Source: Corynebacterium accolens (GTDB lineage: Bacteria > Actinomycetota > Actinomycetes > Mycobacteriales > Mycobacteriaceae). Taken from it: a stretch of DNA of 11,306 nt. Numbering within the stretch: position 1 is the first letter of the stretch; the number at the start of each line of letters is the position of its first letter. The position numbers were made by a program, and so were the translations under genes. Location of the stretch: NCBI RefSeq assembly GCF_030515985.1, contig NZ_CP100376.1, positions 2,326,837-2,338,142 of the forward strand. Direction: 5' to 3'. The notes below the pieces were generated by a model that was given only the letters and a program-made list of their open reading frames with translations, had not been told where the DNA came from and did no database searches. Positions 1-6,148 of this stretch are shown piece by piece.

Positions 1-2
1 CC

Positions 3-80
3 GCCCTTGGGATGGTCCGCCCTGTCGATTTCGAAAATCACATCACCCAAACCAGAAACGAAGAAAAAATCGCTGCCTAA
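3..80 (+). CDS. IS3-family transposase OrfB, C-terminal end only (runs in from the left)
   Basis: This is the last 25 codons of an IS3-type DDE transposase; the start lies outside the window. The frame beginning at base 3 reads ALGMVRPVDFENHI and ends at a TAA at 78-80. The short 'LG-x-x-x-P-x-x-(F/Y)E' block is the usual tail of IS3 OrfB proteins. About 20 bases after the stop comes a sequence that fits an IS3 right inverted repeat (101-121), which supports the assignment. The stop overlaps, on the other strand, an apparent stop of the IS1249-type remnant, because the IS3 element has inserted into that remnant. Whether the whole IS3 copy is intact cannot be seen here. The family call rests on a short tail plus the repeat, so confidence is moderate. 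Confidence 0.65.
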   Translation, partial: ALGMVRPVDFENHITQTRNEEKIAA

Positions 81-100
81 CCGCTAGGTAGCTCTACTAC

Positions 101-121
101 GTGTCCACGATTTGCGGGCAA
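101..121 (+). repeat. Right terminal inverted repeat of the IS3 element
   Basis: The stretch starting GTGTCCACGATTTGCGGG resembles the reverse complement of the IS3 left end seen at 5561-5582 (TGACCCCCAGATGGTGGACA). It lies 20 bases after the OrfB stop, the usual distance. To its right the IS1249-type coding sequence resumes, so this repeat marks the insertion point. The outer edge is known only to within a base or two. Confidence 0.55.
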
Positions 122-833
122 CCCCAACTGGTTATTGAGTGTTCGGCGTTCCTTTGGCACGGGTGTTTTCTCGTTGAGGAATGTTTTGAATACCTGACCG
201 AAGTCGTGCAGACGTAGCGTCCACTCCCGTGCCTGTTCGAGTGTGGTGACACGGGTTAGTTTCAGCGCCAGTGCGTAGATGGTTTTGCCGGCGTCGGTGC
301 GCGGCCGTGAGGTGGTGTAGCGGCGGATGACGCGTTGCGCATGGACGAGACAACGCTGAATCATCGCGTTTGGCCAGCAGGCTTTAATCGCGGTGAGTGC
401 GCCTTGTCCGACGTCGATGACGACGCAGAGCGGCTCGGCGATTTTGCGAAGAAGCTGCGTGTATGCGTGGACAGTTTCGTGTTTGGTCCAGTGCCAAGCA
501 ATGACGTGGTGGCGTCGATGAAGATCTGCTCGTAGACGCGCTGCGGGGCACCGTCGTTGGGGACGTCGATGAGCCAAAACGGTTCAATCGGCGATCAAGT
601 GTCCAACGACTCACCCTTTGTGGCCCGGCGAGTTCAGACAACGTCACTGTGGAGGTGACATAGGAGATGAAGGCTTTAAAGTCGCAGGCCTGAGTGAGAT
701 CGGTGCGGGTTCGTGTCGTGGAGCTGCCGCAGTTCGGGTCTTTGCACCGCCACCTGGTTGTGCCTTTGGATGTGGTTCCGTTTTTCTTCATTTGCCCAGC
801 ACATACCGGGCATCGTGGTCTGTTTTTACTCAC
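122..833 (-). pseudogene. IS1249-type (IS256 superfamily) transposase, frameshifted and cut by IS3
   Basis: The protein begins at a GTG (833-831) with a zinc-ribbon N-terminus (CPVC, then WRCKDPNCG), typical of IS1249-group transposases. The first frame runs into RWTLDRRLNRF near 590. The reading then moves to a second frame (WLIDVPNDGAPQRVYEQIFIDA) and then to a third, HVIAWHWTKHETVHAYTQLL, which contains the core VVIDVGQGALTAIKACWP and IQRCLVHAQRVIRRYT. The text between FIDA and HVIAWHW looks shorter than in the family, so a small deletion is likely. The catalytic domain ends at RRTLNNQLG, where the IS3 repeat at 101-121 interrupts it; the remaining C-terminus is outside the window. No functional transposase can be made. 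The left end of the element is also lost, because an IS256 copy begins only ~16 bases upstream of the start. Confidence 0.8.
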
Positions 834-848
834 CCGGAAAGCACACCA

Positions 849-875
849 GAGAGTGTCTGATGGTTTGTGTGTGGG
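849..875 (+). repeat. Left inverted repeat of the IS256 element
   Basis: It starts GAGAGTGTCTGATGG and continues GTTTGTGTGTGGG. It pairs with the reverse complement of 2257-2283 with a few mismatches in the centre. Confidence 0.75.
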
Positions 876-905
876 TACCTAACCTGCATGAGGAGATGGA
901 CCAGA

Positions 906-2249
906 ATGACTACTGTGGCGAGACGAGATCCGGCTGATAAGGCCAAGATTGATGCGATTGAAAAGAAGCTGCTTGCTAATCCTGACATCGCGAAACTGAT
1001 TGATGACCTAGGCACGTCCACAACGGATGCCAACGACCTAGTTCGCGGCATGTTACAAGCCTCGATTACCAGGGGACTCAACGCTGAAATGGATGCCCAC
1101 CTGGGCTACGAGTCTGGCGACAGGAGCGCTAAAGCTGCAGCTAGAACAGACAATTACCGCAACGGGTCGTATCCAAAGACCGTGGATTCTAACTGCGGGC
1201 CAGTCACCGTTGATGTCCCTCGGGATCGGGCTGGAACATTCTTTCCGACTATGGTCCCTAAAGGTTCTAGGCGCTTGACTGATCTTGATGACATGATCGT
1301 CAGCTTGTATGCCGGCGGAATGACCATTAGGGATATCCAGCATCATATGGCAACGGCGATGCGTGTCGATATTTTCCATGAGACGATTTCTGCGGTTACT
1401 GACGCCGTGCTCGATGAGGTTATGGTCTGGCAAAACCGCCAGCTAGACGAGTTCTACCCCGTGGTTTTCCTGGACGCGTTGCGCATTAAAGTCCGCGACG
1501 ACGGCCGAGTAGTCAACAAATCTGCGTACATGGCAATCGGCGTGGATCTCGACGGTATTAAGCACATTTTAGGATTGTGGATTGCCAAGGAAGAAGGCGC
1601 TTCATTCTGGGCGCAGGTATGCGCCAACTTTTCTAACCGTGGGGTCAAGGACGTCTTTATCGTCTGCTGTGACGGGCTGAAAGGCCTGCCAGAGGCAGTT
1701 GAGGCAACCTGGCCGAACTCTATGGTGCAAACCTGTATCGTGCACCTGATTCGCGCCGCTAACCGGTGGGTAGCCTACGGGGATCGCCGGGGCGTATCAG
1801 CCGCGTTGAAAAAGATTTACACTGCCACGGACGAGCCCACAGCACAGGTTGCTTTAGACGAATTTGAAGCCTCCGAGCTGGGTGAGAAATATCCCCGCTC
1901 AGTCAAGGTCTGGCGTGATGCGTGGGCGCGTTTCGTACCGTTTCTGCAGTTCCCACCAGCAGCCAGGAAGGTCATCTATACGACGAATTCCATTGAGTCG
2001 TTTAACAACCAATTGCGTAAAGCTACTCGCAACAGGGTGCAGTTCACCAACGATGAATCCGCGCTCAAGACGCTGTGGTTGATGATCTGCAATATTGAAG
2101 ACAAACGAGCTGTAAAGAGAGCCAAGCAGGGCAAACGAGTCTCAAGAACAGCCGGCAGACTCATGGAAGGAGCCCGAGTTTCTGGCTGGAAACAAGCCAT
2201 CAACCAGATGGCCGTGGCTTTTCCCGACCGCTTCGACAAATACCTATAA
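906..2249 (+). CDS. IS256-family transposase, full length
   Basis: This is a 447-residue transposase that cuts and inserts its own element through a DDE RNase H-like domain. It reads without interruption. The probable catalytic residues are visible: D190 in YPVVFLDALR, D256 in FIVCCDGLKG and E364 in TTNSIESFN, an order and context typical of the family. The N-terminal ~110 residues hold the usual helical DNA-binding part, with the conserved block HLGYE near residue 65. The ATG at 906 is preferred over an in-frame GTG at 867. It starts just before the conserved N-terminus, and a purine-rich GAGGAGA lies ~10 bases upstream, although the spacing is a little long. The earlier start would lie within the terminal inverted repeat. 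The gene fills the element and ends 7 bases before the right repeat. It is probably functional. Confidence 0.93.
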   Translation: MTTVARRDPADKAKIDAIEKKLLANPDIAKLIDDLGTSTTDANDLVRGMLQASITRGLNAEMDAHLGYESGDRSAKAAARTDNYRNGSYPKTVDSNCGPVTVDVPRDRAGTFFPTMVPKGSRRLTDLDDMIVSLYAGGMTIRDIQHHMATAMRVDIFHETISAVTDAVLDEVMVWQNRQLDEFYPVVFLDALRIKVRDDGRVVNKSAYMAIGVDLDGIKHILGLWIAKEEGASFWAQVCANFSNRGVKDVFIVCCDGLKGLPEAVEATWPNSMVQTCIVHLIRAANRWVAYGDRRGVSAALKKIYTATDEPTAQVALDEFEASELGEKYPRSVKVWRDAWARFVPFLQFPPAARKVIYTTNSIESFNNQLRKATRNRVQFTNDESALKTLWLMICNIEDKRAVKRAKQGKRVSRTAGRLMEGARVSGWKQAINQMAVAFPDRFDKYL

Positions 2250-2256
2250 ACCTAGC

Positions 2257-2283
2257 CCCACACACAAACAACTTGACACGCTC
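2257..2283 (-). repeat. Right inverted repeat of the IS256 element
   Basis: The reverse complement begins GAGCGTGTCAAGTT and continues GTTTGTGTGTGGG, matching the left repeat at 849-875. It lies 7 bases after the transposase stop. The 41 bases from here to the cadD stop hold no recognisable feature beyond a weak CTAG-based inverted repeat. Confidence 0.75.
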
Positions 2284-2324
2284 GGAAACCTAGAGAGGCC
2301 CTAGCAGCACGGGGGATGAGTTTA

Positions 2325-2918
2325 TTAAAGGCCGAAGGCGCCGCCGCTGACGAGGATGAAGGTACCCAGGCCGATCAAGACGATAGGGAACAGCACATGC
2401 TCCCAGCGTTCGAGAATCTCCGCGATGGGCGGACGGGTGGCCACGAACTTCGCCAACAGGACCAGGCCCGCCACCAGAATCAGAAAGACAACGCAGTAGA
2501 TGATAACGGTGGCGGTATCCACGTTGAGAAAAACCGGGACATAGACGCCGATATTGTCGCCACCGTTGGCAAAGGTCACCCCGGCGACGGTCAAGACGCT
2601 TACGTTCTTTCCGCTGACTTTCGCGTCATCGTCGTCATCGTCTCCCCGCCAGGCTTGCCAGGCCGCCCACAGCCCCAGGGCCAGGGGGATTAGCCCGAAG
2701 TAGGGGATCGCCTCGGTGGGCAGGAAGGCATCCGCCCCTAGGGTGACCAGAATCGTGGCTGCGAGGATGCCCGCGAAACCAAGATACTGCCCGGCCAGGA
2801 TCCGAAGTGTGGTCCCTGCTTGGCCGGCCCCACGGGCGAAGAACAGCGAGAGCACGATGATGTCGTCGATATTGGTGGCGATAAACAGACCAACCGCCCC
2901 CAGGAGACCAGTTACCAC
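2325..2918 (-). CDS. cadD: CadD-family cadmium resistance transporter
   Basis: This is a 197-residue inner-membrane protein of the CadD family, which lowers cellular cadmium. The family's usual length is about 200. Hydrophobic segments lie near residues 4-28, 40-62, 70-90, 108-131 and 137-158, with another at 175-194. The two repeated acidic motifs of the family are present: TNIDDI (residues 15-20) in the first half and FANGGDNIGVYVP (116-128) in the second, the likely metal-handling sites. A run of six aspartates (93-98) lies in a loop between the halves and is an unusual local feature. The start is a GTG that directly follows the TAA of cmtR (TAAGTG), so the two are co-transcribed and probably translationally coupled. 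Expression should be induced by Cd through CmtR. The exact transport mechanism of the family is less certain than its resistance phenotype. Confidence 0.88.
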   Translation of the reverse strand: MVTGLLGAVGLFIATNIDDIIVLSLFFARGAGQAGTTLRILAGQYLGFAGILAATILVTLGADAFLPTEAIPYFGLIPLALGLWAAWQAWRGDDDDDDAKVSGKNVSVLTVAGVTFANGGDNIGVYVPVFLNVDTATVIIYCVVFLILVAGLVLLAKFVATRPPIAEILERWEHVLFPIVLIGLGTFILVSGGAFGL

Positions 2919-3278
2919 TTACCTGTTCCCCTCTCCGGTGGCACACCCGGGCACGTCACATGCCGAGTCAATACACGGGGCATTTTCGTCGGCAGCCAGA
3001 GTGGTATCTAGCAGTGAGTTCAACGCTTGGACAAGATGGGCGTCGACGATCTCGTAGCGGGTCTTCCTCCCCTGCGGTTCTGCGACCACAATTCCGCAGT
3101 CCCGTAGGCAAGTGAGGTGGTTCGACACATTTGACCGCGTCAGTTCCAGTTCCCGGGCGAGAGCGGCCGGGTAGGCCGGGCCGCCCAGCAGGGTCAGGAG
3201 AATACGGGATCGGGTGGGATCGGCCATCGCCCGACCCAATCGGTTCATCACGTCCAAGCGCGAAGCAATAGTCAGCAT
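2919..3278 (-). CDS. cmtR: CmtR-type ArsR/SmtB repressor sensing Cd/Pb
   Basis: This is a 119-residue winged-helix repressor. In mycobacterial CmtR the metal is bound by Cys57, Cys61 and Cys102. With the ATG at 3278 as start, this protein has cysteines at exactly 57, 61 (TCLRDC) and 102 (PC), plus extra ones at 107 and 112. The recognition helix is LTRSNVSNHLTCLRDCG (46-62) and the wing follows at EPQGRKTRYEI. The ATG is preferred over the in-frame TTG at 3314 because it restores the cysteine numbering and because the promoter (3286-3314) would place transcription start at this ATG. The gene abuts cadD with no gap. Without metal it should repress its own operon; Cd or Pb should release it. 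The extra C-terminal cysteines could modify metal choice. Confidence 0.9.
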   Translation of the reverse strand: MLTIASRLDVMNRLGRAMADPTRSRILLTLLGGPAYPAALARELELTRSNVSNHLTCLRDCGIVVAEPQGRKTRYEIVDAHLVQALNSLLDTTLAADENAPCIDSACDVPGCATGEGNR

Positions 3279-3285
3279 GTACTGG

Positions 3286-3314
3286 ACTATACAGCGTCTG
3301 CTGAACTGTTGCAA
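3286..3314 (-). promoter_or_regulatory. Promoter of cmtR-cadD, apparently leaderless
   Basis: On the minus strand, TTGCAA (3314-3309) and TATAGT (3291-3286) are separated by exactly 17 bases, a near-consensus sigma-70-type promoter. Only seven bases (CCAGTAC) lie between the -10 box and the ATG at 3278, so transcription would start at or next to the start codon. This is common in Actinobacteria. No ribosome binding site is seen, which fits. A CmtR operator presumably overlaps this stretch, but I could not single out a clear palindrome. Confidence 0.7.
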
Positions 3315-3345
3315 CGAGGGGCGAACGTCGGCCCGACGGTGATGT

Positions 3346-3546
3346 GTGGGACACCAGCATCCTTCGGTACTGTCTGTGTCGAATTCGTTCGTCTATGAAC
3401 AGCAGGCTGCCGCAAGGGTCACTCAGGCGGCCGAGGCCTCTGTTCCGGACAAGGACAAGGAGCAATCCGCGGGGCTGCCCCCACGAGCGTCAAGAAGAAA
3501 GCGTAACTGGCCGGCTGTCAGGGACGCCACCGCCTCCCACCCCTGA
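3346..3546 (+). other. Stretch between cmtR and the TIGR02391 gene; possible remnant ORF
   Basis: The ~310 bases between cmtR and the next gene hold no recognised gene. One plus-strand frame (3346-3546, about 66 codons) reads FVYEQQAAARVTQAAEASVP followed by a charged, basic tail (SRRKRNW). From about 3385 it has the strong third-position G/C of a real gene. It could be the tail of a truncated gene. It lacks a convincing start and I do not recognise it. Confidence 0.25.
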
Positions 3547-3565
3547 CATATTGCCTTAGGGGTGG
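3537..3565. terminator. Hairpin, weak terminator candidate
   Basis: CCACCCCT (3537-3544) pairs with AGGGGTGG (3558-3565) across a 13-base loop. There is no clear T-run on either side, so its role as a terminator is doubtful. It could close the remnant ORF at 3346-3546 or the TIGR02391 gene. Confidence 0.3.
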
Positions 3566-3587
3566 CGGTAATTCGACCATCCGCAGC

Positions 3588-4402
3588 TTAGGCTTGGCCC
3601 TTCAGCCAACTCCTGTCGATGACCCGGTGTGCATAGGAGATCATCGCCATGGCGTCGAGAAAATCTTGTCCCTTTTCTTCCGATCCCAGACGTGCGCGAT
3701 GGGCGCGATCGTTACGAAGGTGTCCGTAGATTCCGTTGAGTAGATGGATGAATCCGAAATGCTCGGCCTCATCTGCTGGGCTGGAGAAATCGTTTATGAA
3801 TCGTGGCCCAGGGTTATTGCGTGTACCGAACACGTACTGAGTGAGCTTCTCTCCGTCAAGCGCGCAGTCTGCGGGCCGGATACGTTCCATCAGTGACTTT
3901 GTCGCTTCGGTTACAGCATGGAACATCGACTGATTAATCAGTTCTTCTTCACAAAATCTCAGCGCCTCGGGATGAGTGCCGCGCAAGACAAGCTTCTCTT
4001 TTATCCGCCTGGTCAGGGCGTCGGCGCCGATGACGCCTTCACCTGTAGGGACGATGTGCCCCTCCGCGGTGACGCTGAACCGATAGGTGCGAAGGATTGT
4101 GTCGACGTCGGAGATGATCCGTTGACGCTTCTGTGGCCCCTTCAAGAACCGGGCTGGAGCTAGAGCCTCTGAAACAAAACGTGCCAGTGGCCCGCTCGAC
4201 TCAGCGGATTGTTGCTCGTTCATCAAGGCGTGGTAGGCGATATCAGTCTTGGAGGAAAACCCTCGAGCACCGTGATACCGGCCGCGGCGAAGACATTATG
4301 CATCTCCGTAGCTGAGATTCCCTCCCCTCCTGCCACGAGTGCCTTGCAGAGTGCGCGTGTCAGAGCGGGGTTAGCAACTGGAAGGTTATTTTTAGAAAGC
4401 AT
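3588..4402 (-). pseudogene. TIGR02391/Ymh-like protein, split by one frameshift
   Basis: The downstream part (from the ATG at 4223) ends in the family core RFINDFSSPADEAEHFGFIHLLNGIYGHLRNDRAHR, which resembles the TIGR02391 (Ymh) domain often found near prophage and defence genes. Its biochemical role is not established. In the full-length frame there is more N-terminal sequence: an ATG at 4402 opens MLSKNNLPVANPALTRALCK and runs through ALVAGGEGISATEMHNVF to VLEGF. That frame then stops at 4223, after 59 residues. Adding a single base in the T-run (minus strand GGGTTTTCC, plus ~4255-4262) joins the two parts as GFSSKTDIAYHALMNEQQ, giving one ~271-residue protein. I therefore read this as one gene with a 1-bp deletion, real or a sequencing error. 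A TAAATT box lies 6 bases before the ATG. The gene stands alone between the cadmium module and an IS3 remnant. Confidence 0.65.
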
Positions 4403-4526
4403 GCTATGAATTTAGCGAGTGCGTCCCAGCATGTGTCACCGGATAGGGAAGAGTGCGCAGTTTCTGGCACGCTGTTTGAAGTGTCCCAGGTTTTGTTCCG
4501 TTTGAGTAGATGGGAAAATCTGGAAC

Positions 4527-4845
4527 ATGCCGAGAAAATTTGACCAGGATGCAAAGGACCGAGTGGTCCGTCTTGTAGAGGACCGCATCGTGGCGGAAAA
4601 TATGTCGATGCACCCCGCGTGCCAGGCAGTAGCCCCAAAGCTGGGGGTTTCATGGCACACGGCTCGTCAATGGACTTAAGCCTGCCCGCCGTGCGGGAAA
4701 CATCCCAGAACCTGTGCCTGAAAATGTGGCCGCCGAAAACGCGAGGCTGCGCCGTGAAAATCACCAGCTACGCGACACTAATGAGCTGCTGAAGGCCGCG
4801 TCAGCTTTTTCGCCTCATGACTCGACCCGAAACGTTAAGAAATGA
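4527..4845 (+). pseudogene. IS3 OrfA, broken
   Basis: The gene starts at the ATG at 4527 with MPRKFDQDAKDRVVRLVEDR, the helix-turn-helix N-terminus of IS3 OrfA (a DNA-binding and frameshift-partner protein). The first frame stops at 4679 after GVSWHTARQWT. The rest continues in another frame as ARRAGNIPEPVPENVAAENA and on to LRDTNELLKAASAF, the leucine-zipper-like part. That matches the family well, so the break is a nonsense change plus an inserted base near 4677-4684. A further shift follows in the T-run at ~4806-4810, because the conserved ending ASAFFAS..LDPKR appears only in the next frame. At least three lesions are needed to explain it, so it is dead. Confidence 0.75.
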
Positions 4846-5553
4846 TCCGGTTCATCGATGACTACCGGAGCAGTTTCTCTGTCGAGTTCATTTGTAAGAC
4901 GTTGAAGAATAACCGGGCTGGTGGGTTTATCACCTCGCGTGGTTATCGCCAGTTCAAGGCCCGTGGATTAAGCGCTCGTCGCCTTCGCGATACTATGTTG
5001 GTTGAACGCATTAGTGCTGTTCATAGAGATAATTACGGTGTCTACGGCGTGCGGAAAATGTGGCATGCTCTCCGCCGTGACGGAATCGATATCGGCCGTG
5101 AACACGCTACCCGACTGATGCGCCTGGCTGGCGTTTCTGGCAAAGGCAAAGGCGGATCACCAATCACAATCCGAAAAGCTAACGTGCCTGATTTGCGCCC
5201 AGATTTGGTCGAGCGTGAATTTAAAGCTCAAGGACCGAATAAGCTGTGGGTGGCCGACATTACCTACGTGCGCACGAAGAAAGGCTTTGTGTAGAACGTG
5301 AGCTGCTGTGCGTGGCAGGCCTCGGGTGTTACGTATGGATAACGGCCCGGAGTTCATCAGCCGTGAGCTGGCTAGTTGGGCTGCTAAGCAAGACACTGTC
5401 GAGGCGTTCATCCCACTGGGGATGCCATGGCATAACGGGTTTGTGGAGTCCTTCCACAACCGGCTACGCGACGAGCTGTGAGAGGACGAGATGTTCGACG
5501 ACCCCGCCCATGCGTCGCGTTGCCTGCGACTGTGGTCGAAGCGCTATAATACC
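4842..5553 (+). pseudogene. IS3 OrfB (DDE transposase), internally deleted
   Basis: The reading starts MIRFIDDYRSSFSVEFICKTL and runs through the HTH-like region YGVYGVRKMWHALRRDGIDI to the first catalytic Asp in WVADITYV. It stops at 5294 after TKKGFV. Another frame resumes RVLRMDNGPEFISRELASW (second Asp) and GMPWHNGFVESFHNRL (Glu), then reaches a TGA at 5478-5480. Beyond it EDEMFDDPAH and LWSKRYNT can still be read before the sequence is cut off. All three acidic catalytic positions survive, but the stretch between the two Asp motifs is far shorter than the ~55-60 residues usual in IS3. A large part of the catalytic core is therefore deleted. It is not functional. Confidence 0.8.
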
Positions 5554-5560
5554 TAGGACC

Positions 5561-5687
5561 TGACCCCCAGATGGTGGACACCTTGAAACCAGCATCTCGC
5601 TGGGGAAGTGAGGTACCTTTCCACCATGCCACGCAAGACCTACACCGAGCAGTTCAAGCGCGACGCAGTCTCGTTGTACGAGGACCC
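5561..5687 (+). mobile_element. Left-end stub (~125 bp) of a second IS3-type element
   Basis: An IS3 left inverted repeat (TGACCCCCAGATGGTGGACA, 5561-5580) is followed at normal spacing by the start of orfA. After ~125 bp the IS sequence ends abruptly and unrelated DNA begins. It truncates the right side of the preceding IS3 remnant. The stub is similar in length to the one at 11001-11120. Confidence 0.75.
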
Positions 5688-5718
5688 ACGCGTACACACT
5701 GCGTGGGCCGTCCACTAA
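5626..5718 (+). pseudogene. IS3 OrfA, first 20 codons then foreign sequence
   Basis: The ATG at 5626 opens MPRKTYTEQFKRDAVSLYED, the standard N-terminus of an IS3 OrfA. After the aspartate at ~5685 the similarity ends. The frame continues PRVHTAWAVH to a TAA at 5716-5718, which is not IS sequence. The usual continuation of the helix-turn-helix is lost, so this encodes nothing useful. It marks the breakpoint between the IS stub and the DNA to its right. Confidence 0.75.
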
Positions 5719-5739
5719 AGAGTGCCTAAAAACTACCCC

Positions 5740-5787
5740 CGGTACCCGATATCCGCACCGGTCGGTACTCGATACCGCCCTACCGGT
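5740..5787. repeat. Tandem imperfect direct repeat, two copies of ~24 bp
   Basis: Copy one (5740-5762) reads CGGTACCCGATATCCGC then ACCGGT; copy two (5763-5787) reads CGGTACTCGATACCGCCC then TACCGGT. Each copy carries short palindromes (GGTACC, ACCGGT), so the block can fold and looks like a protein-binding or recombination site. It ends one base before the stop of the unknown ORF at 5789. Function unknown. Confidence 0.5.
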
Positions 5788-5788
5788 A

Positions 5789-6148
5789 CTAAATAGCGTC
5801 GCGCGTCAGAGTCCTACCGGCGCGATCATTATTACGTTGCCGGAGTATTAGTAAACGAACGTCAAGAGAGGGTTTTAACCGACCGCTTGGACTATCTGGC
5901 ATACCAAGCTCAAATGCGAAATCATTGGAAGTACTCGCCAGAATTTCATGGGCATGCGCTAATGAACGGCCTTTGAAGACTGGGTTGACCTGCGCGAGCG
6001 CTTTGGTGCCTGTATCTCCATATATCAATCGGTAATGCACTCGGTCCAAAATTCCGGTGCCCTGGTATTTCTGGAGGGCGTGGATATAAGGCGTCTGCAC
6101 TCGCGATATCGCTATCCACAAAGCCCACACGAAATCACCTTGCGACAT
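5789..6148 (-). CDS. Unrecognised protein, 119 residues, possibly the C-terminal remnant of a longer gene
   Basis: The frame opens MSQGDFVWALWIAISRVQTP and continues through YIHALQKYQGTGILDRVHYR, RLIYGDTGTKALAQ and HAHEILASTSNDFAFELGMP to a basic tail. It reads like a real soluble protein: mixed polar and hydrophobic residues, no low complexity, and a Trp-containing amphipathic start. I cannot name a family. An in-frame TAA lies two codons upstream of the ATG, and the ATG has no spaced ribosome binding site. A GTG at codon 7 does have an AAGG sequence about 8 bases before it, so translation may start there. The abrupt start and the IS stub downstream suggest a fragment of a larger gene. There is no coding neighbour on the same strand for 350 bases. 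Confidence 0.45.
   Translation of the reverse strand: MSQGDFVWALWIAISRVQTPYIHALQKYQGTGILDRVHYRLIYGDTGTKALAQVNPVFKGRSLAHAHEILASTSNDFAFELGMPDSPSGRLKPSLDVRLLILRQRNNDRAGRTLTRDAI

Larger units (their letters stand above)
849..2283 (+). mobile_element. Intact IS256-family insertion sequence
   Basis: The element has imperfect terminal inverted repeats of ~27 bp at 849-875 and 2257-2283. They share the blocks GAG-x-GTGTC and GTTTGTGTGTGGG, and they enclose one complete transposase gene with little spare DNA. No matching 8-9 bp target duplication is evident: the left flank is GCACACCA and the right flank GGAAACCT. Either the element's neighbourhood was rearranged after insertion or the ends are off by a few bases. 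It lies between the IS1249-type remnant and the cadmium genes, so it may have helped bring them together. Confidence 0.85.
4474..5560 (+). mobile_element. Decayed IS3-family element (first IS3 type)
   Basis: An orfA/orfB pair in the IS3 arrangement, full of disabling mutations. The left end is probably near 4474-4495 (the TTGAAGTGTCCCAGG region), judged only by its distance to orfA. The right end is missing: the orfB sequence is broken off at ~5553 by the left end of another IS3 element. Confidence 0.7.

Noticed and set aside
335..535. Short plus-strand frame opposite the IS1249-type transposase
   Set aside because: Antisense shadow of the transposase catalytic domain; no start signal or family likeness.
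2968..3465. 165-codon minus-strand frame overlapping cmtR
   Set aside because: It overlaps the cmtR coding sequence in another frame and has Pro/Arg-rich shadow composition; cmtR has exact family residues and a promoter.
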